From assembly GCA_040218145.1 (NCBI GenBank), contig JAVJQK010000033.1, positions 369,117 through 433,116 on the forward strand: a DNA stretch of 64,000 nucleotides, written 5' to 3'. A model generated the notes under the pieces. The model made no database searches. It saw nothing but the letters and a program-made list of their open reading frames with translations, and was not told the origin of the DNA. This DNA is from Sandaracinaceae bacterium. Lineage in GTDB: Bacteria > Myxococcota_A > Polyangia > Polyangiales > Sandaracinaceae. Below, piece by piece: positions 54,650 to 63,305 of this stretch. The position numbers and the translations under genes are program-made. Every line of letters starts with the position of its first letter. Within the stretch, counting starts at the first letter, position 1.

Positions 54650-56548
54650 ATGACCTACCACAAGATCAGATCGCTGGAGCTGACGGGCGGCTTCCTTCAA
54701 GGAGTCAGGCTCGACTTCGATGACAGCCTGAACTGCATCATCGGGGGACGCGGAACGGGGAAGACGACGGTGCTCGAGGCCCTTCGCTACGTCCTCGACC
54801 AGATGCCAGACCCCAACACGGAGAAGGACCGCCATCGGTCCATCGAACGGTTGCTGCAGAGCAACCTGGGCGCTGGAAGCGCTCGGGCGGAGATCGAGAC
54901 CGTCGACGGCACCTCATACACCGTGGTCCGCGGCTTTGGTGAGAGCCCGCTCGTGACCAACGAGCAGGGGGACCCGGTTGACATCAACATCGGCAAGAAC
55001 ATCGTTTTCGGCGTCGATGTCTACAGTCAGAACGAGATCGAAGACATCGCGAACGATCCCCTGTTCCAGCTGCGGCTCATCGACAAGTTCATCCACACTC
55101 AGGTAGCTGAGCTGGAGCGAGAGATCCGAGATACGACGAGGAGCCTCGATACGAACGCGACGACGATCCTCGAGACGCGCAGGATGGTGGACGACCTTGC
55201 AGAAGCCACACGTGAGCTTCCAGACGTCGCGGAGAAGATCCGTGGCTTCGAGAAGGCTGATGGAGGCGGGGGAGACCTCCTACGCAAGGAGCATGAGCAG
55301 AAGAGCCTCCGGGCTCGCGAACTTCAGCTCGTCGAGGGAGTGCGAAGCCTATACGGCGACGGCATCGATGGGATCAAAGCCGTGGCGGAGAGCCTGCGCC
55401 GGCGCTTCGATGACGTCTTCGACTTGCAGCTCGATGGGACGCCGAACCGCGCCCTGGTGGAGAAGATCCGGGACAGCGTACTGACGGCGGTCGAGACGGC
55501 AGAGCGACAGCTCGAGTCGGCAAAGGACGCGCTCGGGGCGGCGCAGGGTGACCTGAAGCCACTCCAGGCGGGGCTCGCCGAGCGCCAGGCGGTGCAGGAG
55601 AAGCAGTACCGAGAGCTGATCGACAAACACGAGCAGGAGCGGGCGAAGGGGGTGGAACGCACTCGCCTCGAGCAACGCCACACGGACCTCAAAGCCAAGG
55701 AGAAGAAGCTCAACGAGAAGAAGGTCGCGCTCAGGAACCTGAACGATCAGCGTGCGCAGCTGCGCGCCCGCCTCTCGGACCTTCGGGACGACCGCTATCA
55801 CCTTCGTCTCGACGTCGCCCAGCGTCTGAACGAGCACCTTTCCCCCATGATCCGTGTCCGCGTGGAGCAGTTCGGCAACATGGAGGACTATCGAGACCTG
55901 CTCACGCAGTCCATGAAGGGGTCCGGGCTGCGCTACGCGTCGATCGTGAACCGAGCGGTGGAGCGTCTCCCGCCGGCGGAGCTCGCCGCCCTGGTGCAAG
56001 GCGAGGACCGGGCTACCCTCGAGCGCGAGCTCGACCTCGATGCCGACCGAGCCACGCGACTGATCATCCAACTCAAGGACAAGCCCGACATCTTCGCGAT
56101 CGAAGTCGTGGAGTTGCACGATCGCCCGATCCTGGAGTTGAAGGACGGCCCCGACTACAAGGACGCCGCATCACTGTCGACCGGGCAGAAGTGCACGACC
56201 ATTCTCCCAATCCTGCTCATGGAGAGCGAGCGGCCGTTGCTCATCGATCAGCCCGAAGACAACTTGGATAACGCTTTCGTCTTCGAGACGATCGTACAGA
56301 GCCTCGCCGAGGTTCGCGGCCGGCGACAGCTCATCTTCGTGACCCACAACCCCAATATACCGGTGCTCGGGGACGCGTCGCGGGTGTTCTGTCTTCATTC
56401 AACGGGACGAGCTTCAACCGTGGCCAACGTGGGCTCGGTGGATGACGTGGCCCAGGAGATCATGACGATTCTGGAAGGGGGACGAGCCGCGTTCGAGGCC
56501 CGCAGAGAGAGGTACGGCCAGCCAATACCCGAGGCAGAACGGCAATGA
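54650..56548 (+). CDS. SMC/RecF-like AAA ATPase with coiled coil
   Basis: 632 residues; start ATG 54650 has a gaggg site 6 nt before it, and the upstream ATG at 54566 lacks one. Walker A IIGGRGTGKTTVLEAL (32-40), long central coiled coil (about 165-420, e.g. LDKHEQERAKG, KLNEKKVALRNLNDQRAQLR), ABC signature SLSTGQKCTT (509-514), Walker B PLLIDQPEDNLD (529-540) and switch His in FVTHNPNIPV. Catalytically complete. Proteins of this build sense or process DNA ends in many defence systems. Coupled by ATGA overlap to the histidine kinase. Confidence 0.88.
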   Translation: MTYHKIRSLELTGGFLQGVRLDFDDSLNCIIGGRGTGKTTVLEALRYVLDQMPDPNTEKDRHRSIERLLQSNLGAGSARAEIETVDGTSYTVVRGFGESPLVTNEQGDPVDINIGKNIVFGVDVYSQNEIEDIANDPLFQLRLIDKFIHTQVAELEREIRDTTRSLDTNATTILETRRMVDDLAEATRELPDVAEKIRGFEKADGGGGDLLRKEHEQKSLRARELQLVEGVRSLYGDGIDGIKAVAESLRRRFDDVFDLQLDGTPNRALVEKIRDSVLTAVETAERQLESAKDALGAAQGDLKPLQAGLAERQAVQEKQYRELIDKHEQERAKGVERTRLEQRHTDLKAKEKKLNEKKVALRNLNDQRAQLRARLSDLRDDRYHLRLDVAQRLNEHLSPMIRVRVEQFGNMEDYRDLLTQSMKGSGLRYASIVNRAVERLPPAELAALVQGEDRATLERELDLDADRATRLIIQLKDKPDIFAIEVVELHDRPILELKDGPDYKDAASLSTGQKCTTILPILLMESERPLLIDQPEDNLDNAFVFETIVQSLAEVRGRRQLIFVTHNPNIPVLGDASRVFCLHSTGRASTVANVGSVDDVAQEIMTILEGGRAAFEARRERYGQPIPEAERQ

Positions 56549-57723
56549 GAGAGGGAGCAGCCGACGCTCAACACATCGGCGATCTCCTGGAGCGGCTCAC
56601 GGACCCGACCTGGAGCCGGCGTGCAGATGCACTACGAGAGGCAACCGCTCTGCTCGCGAGCAACGGCCTCGAATCTGCCGACGAAGACCAACTCGGACCA
56701 GTCGTTGTCGATGCTACCACCGACGCGAAGTGGGAGGTTCGCAAAGCTGCCGCGCTCGCGTTGGCCGAGTTTCGCCACTTCAGCAACGACGTTCTGCAAC
56801 AGGCCCTCGCTGCGCTCCTCGAGGATTCGAATCGTTGGGTTAGCCAGGCGGCGACACGTGCAAGTCGTCGCCTGCGTTCGCGGCCAGATCGAGCGAGCGA
56901 ATGGCCACTGACGGCTAGCCCTCAAGATCCCACTCTGCAGCTCATCGTCACGCGCATCCGCGAGGTCGGGCTGCAGTCCATGACGCCTGCCCGGATCTTC
57001 GATCTCGCTACCGAAGTCGGCGAGCGCTACTACCAGGACCTCGCCGCCGACACTGCCCATGAGATCAAGACGCTGCTTACGCCGTTGGAGGGGCACTTGG
57101 TCGAGCTCGATCGACATCTCGCTGGGCGAGCAGCGGATGACGCGATCGAGCGCGACCATGTCGCCAAGGCCCTGGGACGTCTCCGCTTGCTGGCCACCCT
57201 CGTGGACGACCTTCGGACGTACAGCTCGCCTGACGATTCCGCATTCCGCCGCGTCGACCTAGGGTCGGTGGTACGCGAGGCCGTGGGCCTCGGCTGTGAG
57301 CGTCGCCCGGGCGGACTACCGCCTGTCGGCGTGCGCATCGAAGTGCCTGACGGGATCGTCATCGACGGCAACCAGCAGCGCCTCGTGCGCGCGATCGCCA
57401 ACATCGTCGCGAATGCCCAGCAAGCCATGCCCGAGGGCGGCGCCCTCACCGTTCGCGCGAGGTCGATGGCTGCGGAGTTCGCGGAGGTGACCATCGCCGA
57501 CACCGGTCGGGGCATGACCGCCGAGCAGATCGACCACGCGATGGAACGCTTTCGCAGCACGCGCCGGGATGAGGGAGGTACCGGGCTCGGGCTACCCATC
57601 GCCGAGCACATCATCGTGAACGACCACGGAGGCGAGCTGGCGATCGACTCCGTCCCGGGCGAGGGCACCAAGGTGGTGATCATGCTGCCCCTTCGACACG
57701 CGCCTCGAGAGGGAGAGCCATGA
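56545..57723 (+). CDS. Soluble histidine kinase with N-terminal HEAT repeats
   Basis: 392 residues, no membrane helix. Residues 10-115 form HEAT-like repeats (LLERLTDPTWSRRADALREATALL; AKWEVRKAAALALAEFRHFSNDVLQQALAALLEDSNRWVSQAA). The phosphoacceptor is His172 in LAADTAHEIKTLLTPLEGHL. The ATPase domain has the N box NIVANAQQAMPEGG, G1 IADTGRGM, and G2 GGTGLGLPIAEHI. It should sense a cytoplasmic signal through the HEAT region, perhaps via the ATPase encoded before it. ATGA overlaps on both sides. Confidence 0.9.
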   Translation: MREGAADAQHIGDLLERLTDPTWSRRADALREATALLASNGLESADEDQLGPVVVDATTDAKWEVRKAAALALAEFRHFSNDVLQQALAALLEDSNRWVSQAATRASRRLRSRPDRASEWPLTASPQDPTLQLIVTRIREVGLQSMTPARIFDLATEVGERYYQDLAADTAHEIKTLLTPLEGHLVELDRHLAGRAADDAIERDHVAKALGRLRLLATLVDDLRTYSSPDDSAFRRVDLGSVVREAVGLGCERRPGGLPPVGVRIEVPDGIVIDGNQQRLVRAIANIVANAQQAMPEGGALTVRARSMAAEFAEVTIADTGRGMTAEQIDHAMERFRSTRRDEGGTGLGLPIAEHIIVNDHGGELAIDSVPGEGTKVVIMLPLRHAPREGEP

Positions 57724-58556
57724 CGCACAAGCACCGTATCCTCGTCGTCGAAGACGATCTTGGAATCCGGGAACTGCTCACCGCTCGGCTGAAGGACGCC
57801 GACGTCACGTTCGCGACGTGCCAGAGCGAAGCGTACGAGCAACTTCGCACTTCGGAGTTCGATCTCGTGCTGCTGGACCTTCGACTCCCGACGAAGCCAG
57901 GCGACATGAAGGCGACCAACCAGGTCGGCATCGACATCTTGCGACAGATCCGGACGCAGGGGCTGACGAAGCGGGGCTCAGCCATGCTGCTGCCGGTCGT
58001 GGTGATGACGGCCTACGGCTCGGAGACTCTCTCTGCCGACGTTCTCGTTGGGACGGGCGCCAACGACTACATCCCGAAGCCTTTCGGGGCGGAAGGCACG
58101 CTGGAGCACAAGATCCGGGTCGCGCTCGCCGGCGAGGGTGCGCTCGTCCCCGCGTCCAACATTGTCGGCAGCACGATCCGCATTGCGTTCAGCACTGCCC
58201 AAGAGGTGGTGTGCATCGAGACCTTCGAGTACAGCGGCGCGCTTTACGGTCTGCTGAAGGTCTTGGGTGACCTCTACGTCCAGGATCTTCAGAACCTCTC
58301 ATCCGAGGAGAACTTCACCCGACTCCCGGGAGGCCGCCTGGCCGACCGACTCGGGATCACCGAGGAGGCAATGAGGAGGCGGATCCTCAAGTTCCGCCGG
58401 GAGGTGTCTCGTGAGTTCCGGGACGGTCTCGGGCGTGCTCTCGGGAAGAACGACATCATCGAGAACCGCCGTGACTGGAACGGCTACCGGCTCAACCCGA
58501 GGATTGTCCGCGTTGTCGCCTGGGACCAGATGCCGCGCACGAGCCCGGAGCAGTAG
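57720..58556 (+). CDS. Response regulator with probable HTH output domain
   Basis: 278 residues. Receiver domain with the acidic pocket VVEDDLG (Glu11, Asp12), phosphoacceptor Asp53 in LVLLDLRLP, Thr97 in VVMTAYG and Lys120 in YIPKPFG, all present. The output half includes LPGGRLADRLGITEEAMRRRILKFRREVSREF, a plausible helix-turn-helix, and a C-terminal segment (DWNGYRLNPRIVRV) that may be a wing strand. It is the best candidate to bind the GAYGTGACC arrays. Third gene of the ATPase/kinase/regulator operon. Confidence 0.87.
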   Translation: MTHKHRILVVEDDLGIRELLTARLKDADVTFATCQSEAYEQLRTSEFDLVLLDLRLPTKPGDMKATNQVGIDILRQIRTQGLTKRGSAMLLPVVVMTAYGSETLSADVLVGTGANDYIPKPFGAEGTLEHKIRVALAGEGALVPASNIVGSTIRIAFSTAQEVVCIETFEYSGALYGLLKVLGDLYVQDLQNLSSEENFTRLPGGRLADRLGITEEAMRRRILKFRREVSREFRDGLGRALGKNDIIENRRDWNGYRLNPRIVRVVAWDQMPRTSPEQ

Positions 58557-58564
58557 GTCGCTCG

Positions 58565-58647
58565 GGTCACGTCTTCGCTCGCCGAGGTCACATCCCTGCG
58601 TGCCGCGGATGATTTCGAGGGGCGTTTTGGCCCTCGCCCCTCACATC
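58565..58647. promoter_or_regulatory. Array of three 9-bp GAYGTGACC sites, right copy, inverted
   Basis: Read on the minus strand: gatgtgagg (58639-58647, two mismatches), gatgtgacc (58586-58594) and gacgtgacc (58565-58573), spacings 53 and 21 bp. It is a mirror image of the left array, including the order of the two variants and a 12-nt spacer ending gaa. Lies between the response regulator and the Ser/Thr kinase, 120 nt upstream of the latter. Confidence 0.7.
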
Positions 58648-58766
58648 TTCGTGCTGTCCAGGACATATCTCCCACGCCTCTACAGACCTACGTTGTCCCC
58701 GTCGACCTCACTCGTCCGAACACCGGCCGGGAACACTGGAATGGAGGTCAGAAGGAGGACAGCGCG

Positions 58767-59594
58767 ATGCACGGATTACCCCCAGGACAGTTCCGCTTCG
58801 TGCCCGTTAGCGATCTCGGCAGCGGTGGGCTCGGACACGTGGACGAGATCGAGATCGTGGCCAGCAGCGCTGCGAGCAAGACGATCGGCAGCCGGTGGGC
58901 GCGCAAGCGCCTGAACGCGCGCTGGAACGCTCACCCCGACGTGCGGAAGCGCTTCGAGCGTGAGATCTCGGCGCTCAAGCGGATGACCCACCAGAACATC
59001 GTCACCTACGAGGGCGAGAACCTCGCCGGTGAGGAGCGCTTCTACATGATGCCCGTCTACAGCGCGACCCTCCGGAAGCTGATCGCGGGGAACACCAAGC
59101 AAGGTGACTGGCGCTTCGCGGCGGAGCACGGAGCCATCCTCGCCGGCGCGCTCTCGTACGCACACGGCGAGGGCTTCATCCACCGGGACTTGAAGCCCGA
59201 CAACATCCTCTTCAACCACCAGGGGCCGCTCATCATCGCTGATTGGGGGCTCGGATACTTCGTCCACCGCGAGTCGAAGGTGCTCGTGCAGCTGACGCGG
59301 GGCGGGATGGGCACCGAGTACTACTGCAGCCTCGAGCAGTGGAACACGGGGAAGTGCGACGAGCGTGGGGACATCTACTCGCTGGGCATGACACTCGACG
59401 AGCTCGTCACCGGCACGCAGCGCAGCATCACGGTCGGGATGGGAGTCCGGCAGCCGAGCGTGGCTCCTTCGAGCGAAGGCGCCCGACGGTTCAACGGCCT
59501 CCTGCAGAAGATGACGGAGCCGCTCGCGTCCTCACGCCCCTCCAACATGGGCTTGGTCGCGGAGGCGCTACGCAACGCGCTGAGGCTGGGATAG
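58767..59594 (+). CDS. Soluble Ser/Thr protein kinase of the island
   Basis: 275 residues, strong aaggagg site 8 nt before the ATG. Kinase domain fills the protein: loop DLGSGGLGHVDEI, Lys in RWARKRLN, catalytic loop IHRDLKPDNILF, DWG (IIADWGLGYF) in place of DFG, then GGMGTEYYCSLEQWNTGKCDERGDIYSLG. The DWG change is seen in some active kinases. No membrane helix or extra domain, unlike the two membrane kinases earlier in the window. Possibly modifies another island protein. It is followed by the small YjzC-like gene. Confidence 0.9.
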   Translation: MHGLPPGQFRFVPVSDLGSGGLGHVDEIEIVASSAASKTIGSRWARKRLNARWNAHPDVRKRFEREISALKRMTHQNIVTYEGENLAGEERFYMMPVYSATLRKLIAGNTKQGDWRFAAEHGAILAGALSYAHGEGFIHRDLKPDNILFNHQGPLIIADWGLGYFVHRESKVLVQLTRGGMGTEYYCSLEQWNTGKCDERGDIYSLGMTLDELVTGTQRSITVGMGVRQPSVAPSSEGARRFNGLLQKMTEPLASSRPSNMGLVAEALRNALRLG

Positions 59595-59667
59595 CGGAGA
59601 CGGTCGGCGCGCGCGGGCCGCGCTGCGCCGAGCAAGAGAGAGCAACCAACAACCAACGGAGAACGAC

Positions 59668-59856
59668 ATGACCAACAAGAACCTACAGAAGCCCGGCGAG
59701 AAGCCCACGAAGCCCGGCGAATACGTCGAGGTCGGTCCTCAGGGTGGCAAGGTGACGAACCCGAACCAGGTCACTATCGAACCCAACGACACGAAGCTCC
59801 CCCCGACCCAGGAACCCGGTCGGCACTGGAAGCGGGTCGGGCCACCGAAGAAGTAG
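59668..59856 (+). CDS. Small YjzC-like protein
   Basis: 62 residues, ggaga site before the ATG, 73 nt after the kinase. Sequence MTNKNLQKPGEKPTKPGEYV then EVGPQGGKVTNPNQVTIEPN ends in KLPPTQEPGRHWKRVGPPKK. The KPGE...GEYxEVGxxG...LPPTxxxxxxW pattern resembles the small YjzC family of Bacillus. Function unknown. Last gene of the island; beyond it 44 nt lead to the nrdB stop. Confidence 0.6.
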   Translation: MTNKNLQKPGEKPTKPGEYVEVGPQGGKVTNPNQVTIEPNDTKLPPTQEPGRHWKRVGPPKK

Positions 59857-59900
59857 GCCAGGGCGGGTCGGACTCGGACGGCGGGTGCGCTCGACCCGGT

Positions 59901-60902
59901 TCAGAACTTCGCGTCGAACACGACCTCGCCGGCCACGCCCACCTGGTACGCAGACACGCGGCGCTCGAAGAAGTTGGCGAGTTCCTGGACGTCCTGGAGG
60001 GCCATGAACGGGAACGGGTTCGCGCTCCCGTAGCGGGGCGCGATGCCGAGCGTGACGAGCCGCTGGTCGGCGCAGTGCTCGAGGTAGCGGCGCACGTCGT
60101 CGCGGTGGAGGCCGAGGACGCCGCTGCTGAGGAGGTCGTCGGCGAAGGCGAGCTCGCACTCGATCGCCTCCCCCATCATCTCGACGACGGCGCGCTCGAG
60201 GTCCGCGTCGAAGAGCTCCGGCTCCTCGGCGCGGATCACGCGCACGGCCTCGAACGCGAAGGCCATGTGCGCGCTCTCGTCGCGGAACACCCAGTTGGTC
60301 CCGGCCGCGAGGCCGTGGAGGAGGCCGCGCGAGCGGAGGAAGTAGACGTACGCGAAGGCGGCGAAGAAGAAGAGGCCCTCGATGCACGCGGCGAAGCAGA
60401 TGAGGTTGAGGAGGAAGCGGCGCCGCTCGGCGACGGTGAGCAGCGCGTCGACGTCGCGGACGCTGTCCATCCACTTCGCGCAGAACGCGGCCTTGCGGCG
60501 GATCGATGGGATGGTCTCCACCGCGGCGAAGGACTCGGCGCGCTCCTCGGGCGAGGGGAGGTAAGTGTCGAGGAGCGTCAGGTAGAACTGGACGTGGAGC
60601 GCCTCCTCGTAGAGCTGGCGCGAGAGGTACATGCGCGCCTCGGGCGCGTTGAGGTGGCGGTAGAGGTTCAGGACGAGGTTGTTCGAGACGATCGAGTCGC
60701 CGGTCGCGAAGAACGCGACGAGGCGCTTCACGAGGTGGCGGTCCCCGTCGCTCATCCGATCGGTGAGGTCGGCGACGTCGGTGGAGAAGTCGACCTCCTC
60801 GACCGTCCACGTGTTCCGGATCGCTGCGCGGTACATCTCGTAGAACACCGGGTAGCGCATCGGGCGGAGCGTGAGGTCGAGGCCCGGGTCGAGGAGGCTC
60901 AC
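59901..60902 (-). CDS. nrdB: Class Ia ribonucleotide reductase beta subunit
   Basis: 333 residues from the GTG at 60902, which overlaps the nrdA stop (GTGA); ATG 60860 (MRYPVFYEMY) is an alternative. Iron ligands: FFATGDSIVSNNL (Asp/Ser-Asn region), QLYEEALHVQFY (Glu-x2-His) and FRDESAHMAFAFE; ECELAFADDLL supplies the later Glu. The radical Tyr is kept four residues after the first His (HVQFY), as in E. coli H118/Y122. It generates the tyrosyl radical for dNTP synthesis. Confidence 0.94.
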   Translation of the reverse strand: MSLLDPGLDLTLRPMRYPVFYEMYRAAIRNTWTVEEVDFSTDVADLTDRMSDGDRHLVKRLVAFFATGDSIVSNNLVLNLYRHLNAPEARMYLSRQLYEEALHVQFYLTLLDTYLPSPEERAESFAAVETIPSIRRKAAFCAKWMDSVRDVDALLTVAERRRFLLNLICFAACIEGLFFFAAFAYVYFLRSRGLLHGLAAGTNWVFRDESAHMAFAFEAVRVIRAEEPELFDADLERAVVEMMGEAIECELAFADDLLSSGVLGLHRDDVRRYLEHCADQRLVTLGIAPRYGSANPFPFMALQDVQELANFFERRVSAYQVGVAGEVVFDAKF

Positions 60903-63184
60903 TGGCACGCCTCGCAGCTCGCGGGGTTCTCGAGGGCGCACGCGGCCGCGGCGCGGGTGGTCTTCGCGATGCGCGTCGCGGGGCGGGAGCGCAGGTAGTA
61001 GGTCGTCTTCAGCCCGCGCCTCCACGCGTACATGTACATCGACGAAAGCGCCTCGAGCGTCGGGCTCTCCATGAACAGGTTGAGCGACTGGCTCTGGTCG
61101 ATGAACGGGCCGCGCGCGGCGGCGAGATCGATGAGCGTCTTCTGCGAGAGCTCCCAGGCCGTCCGGTAGAGGCGGCGCACGCCCGCGGGCAGCTCGCCGA
61201 GCGCCTGCACCGATCCGTCCGCGTCCCGCAGCCGCGCACGCGTCTCGTCGGTCCAGAGGCCGAGGGCGCGGAGGTCCTCGACGAGGTGGCGGTTCACGCG
61301 GAGGAACTCGCCGCTGAGCGTCTCGCGCTTGAAGAGGTTCGAGACCTGCGGCTCGATGCACTCGTAGCAGCCGGCGAGCGAGGCGATGGTCGCGGTCGGC
61401 GCGATCGCGAGCAGCAGCGAGTTGCGGAGGCCGTGCTCGCGGATCTGCATCTTCAGCGCGGCGTAACGCGCCGGGTCCGTGGGCTCGACGCCCCAGAGGT
61501 CCGGCTGGAGGATGCCCTGCGCGGCGCGGGTCTCGGCGAACGCGGGGTGGGGCCCGTGCGCCTCCGCGAGCTCGGCGCTGGTCTCGAGGGCGGTGAGGTA
61601 GATCTCCTCCTGGATCTTCGTCGAGAGCTCGACCGCCTCGGGCGCGTCGAACGCGAGGCGCATCTCGAAGAACACGTCCTGGAGGCCCATCACGCCGAGG
61701 CCGACCGGGCGCCAGCGCGCGTTGGACGAGCCGGCCTCGGCGATCGGGTAGAGGTTGAGGTCGATCACGCGGTCGAGCTGTCGGACCGCGGTCCGCACGG
61801 TGCGGCGGAGCTTGTCGAAGTCGAAGCCGCCGTCGCTGACGTGCGCGACGAGGTTGATCGAGCCGAGGTTGCACACCGCGGTCTCGCCGGGGCCGGTGAC
61901 CTCGACGATCTCGGTGCAGAGGTTCGAGAGGTGGACGACGCGGCCGGGGCGGGCGGTCTGGTTGCACAGCGCGTTCGAGCGGTCCTTGAACGTCATCCAG
62001 CCGTTCCCGGTCTCCGCGAGCGCGCGCATCATCCGCCGGTAGAGCGCGCGGGCCGGCAGCGTCCGAACGGCGAGCCCTGCGTCCTCAGCCTCGACGTACG
62101 CGCGCTCGAACGCCTCGCCGTAGAGGTCGGGTAGCGCCGGCACGGTCTTCGGATCGAAGAGCGACCAGCTCGCGTCGGCCTCGACCCGGCGCATGAAGAG
62201 GTCCGGGATCCAGTTCGCGAGGTTGAGGTTGTGGGCGCGGCGCGCCTCGTCGCCGGTGTTGCCGCGCAGCTCGAGGAACTCCTTGATGTCGGCGTGCCAG
62301 GGCTCGAGGTACACGCAGCAGGCGCCGCGGCGCTTGCCGCCCTGGTTCACCGCGGCGACCGAGGAGTCGAGCGTCTTGAGCCACGGGACGATCCCGTTCG
62401 AGCGCCCGTTGGTGCTCTGGATGAGCGAGCCGCGCGAGCGGACCCGGTGGTACGCGAGCCCGATCCCGCCCGAGAACTTCGAGAGCATCGCGACGTCGCG
62501 GTAGCGCTCGTAGATGCGCTCGAGCGAGTCGTCGGGCGAGTCGAGGAGGAAGCAGCTCGAGAGCTGCTCGTGGCGCGTGCCGGCGTTGAAGAGCGTCGGC
62601 GAGCTCGGCAGGTACGACAGCGTCGCGAACGCCTCGTAGAGCTCTCGGGTCTGCTCGAGGTCGGTCGTGAGTGCCGCCGCCACCCGGAGGAAGAAGTGTT
62701 GCGGGCCCTCGATCACGCCACGGGTCGTCGGGTGGCGGAGGAGGTACCGGTCGTGGAGCGTCTGGAGGCCGAAGTACCGGAAGCGATCGTCGTGCGCCCG
62801 GTCGAGGATCGCGTCGAGCGCGTCGCCCTCGGCGTCGACGCGGGCGAGGAGACGATCGCCGATCAGCCCGACCTCGGCGCCGCGGCGGACGGAGTCCGAG
62901 AACGACTCGATGCCTTGCTCGGCGAGCCGCTCGTCGATCTGGCGGGCGAGCAGGCGGGCGGCGAGATCCTCGTACTCGGGGTGCTCGGCGACCAGGCCGG
63001 CGGCCACCCGGACTGCGAGGTCGAGGGCGTCCTGCTCCGACGCGGTCGGAGGGAGGGTCGAACGGACGCGAGCGTGGAGGCGGTCGGCGTCGACGTGCGC
63101 CACGCCGCGCGCGGCGTGACGGATCCGACCGAGCAGCGGATCGGACACGCGCACGGGTTCGAGGACGACGGCTTCGGTTCGCAT
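60899..63184 (-). CDS. nrdA: Class Ia ribonucleotide reductase alpha subunit
   Basis: 761 residues from ATG 63184 with ggag/aaggag sites upstream. Active-site residues: SSCFLLDS (C225 equivalent), SNLCTEIVEV (radical Cys439), AVCNLGSINL (C462), TTYYLRSRPA (Tyr730/731) and the C-terminal redox pair SCEACQ. PTATIASLAGCYECIEPQ and NQGGKRRGACCVYLEPWHADI are also typical. The N-terminal 100 residues are only loosely like an ATP cone, so allosteric activity control is uncertain. Forms the nrdA-nrdB operon on the minus strand. Confidence 0.95.
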   Translation of the reverse strand: MRTEAVVLEPVRVSDPLLGRIRHAARGVAHVDADRLHARVRSTLPPTASEQDALDLAVRVAAGLVAEHPEYEDLAARLLARQIDERLAEQGIESFSDSVRRGAEVGLIGDRLLARVDAEGDALDAILDRAHDDRFRYFGLQTLHDRYLLRHPTTRGVIEGPQHFFLRVAAALTTDLEQTRELYEAFATLSYLPSSPTLFNAGTRHEQLSSCFLLDSPDDSLERIYERYRDVAMLSKFSGGIGLAYHRVRSRGSLIQSTNGRSNGIVPWLKTLDSSVAAVNQGGKRRGACCVYLEPWHADIKEFLELRGNTGDEARRAHNLNLANWIPDLFMRRVEADASWSLFDPKTVPALPDLYGEAFERAYVEAEDAGLAVRTLPARALYRRMMRALAETGNGWMTFKDRSNALCNQTARPGRVVHLSNLCTEIVEVTGPGETAVCNLGSINLVAHVSDGGFDFDKLRRTVRTAVRQLDRVIDLNLYPIAEAGSSNARWRPVGLGVMGLQDVFFEMRLAFDAPEAVELSTKIQEEIYLTALETSAELAEAHGPHPAFAETRAAQGILQPDLWGVEPTDPARYAALKMQIREHGLRNSLLLAIAPTATIASLAGCYECIEPQVSNLFKRETLSGEFLRVNRHLVEDLRALGLWTDETRARLRDADGSVQALGELPAGVRRLYRTAWELSQKTLIDLAAARGPFIDQSQSLNLFMESPTLEALSSMYMYAWRRGLKTTYYLRSRPATRIAKTTRAAAACALENPASCEACQ

Positions 63185-63213
63185 CGGCGCTCCACTCCTT
63201 CTCCAAGGGCCGG

Positions 63214-63226
63214 GCAGGCTACTATA
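63214..63226 (-). promoter_or_regulatory. Probable nrdA promoter -10 region
   Basis: Minus-strand TATAGT at 63226-63221, 37 nt upstream of the nrdA ATG, in an otherwise GC-rich stretch. No good -35 at 16-18 nt was found and no clear NrdR box pair could be read, so only the -10 is supported. Confidence 0.4.
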
Positions 63227-63305
63227 CATCCGATCAGTGGGCTCGCCTACGGCAACTGATGCCGGAGCACACTGCCTGGAAGTCGCGTCCCCCGAGGAAG
63301 ACCGC

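Noticed and set aside
59901..63184. Ribonucleotide reductase genes as part of the accessory island
   Set aside because: Codon use returns to the extreme-GC host pattern, the genes run in the opposite direction from their own promoter, and they are core metabolism; no repeat or array extends into them.
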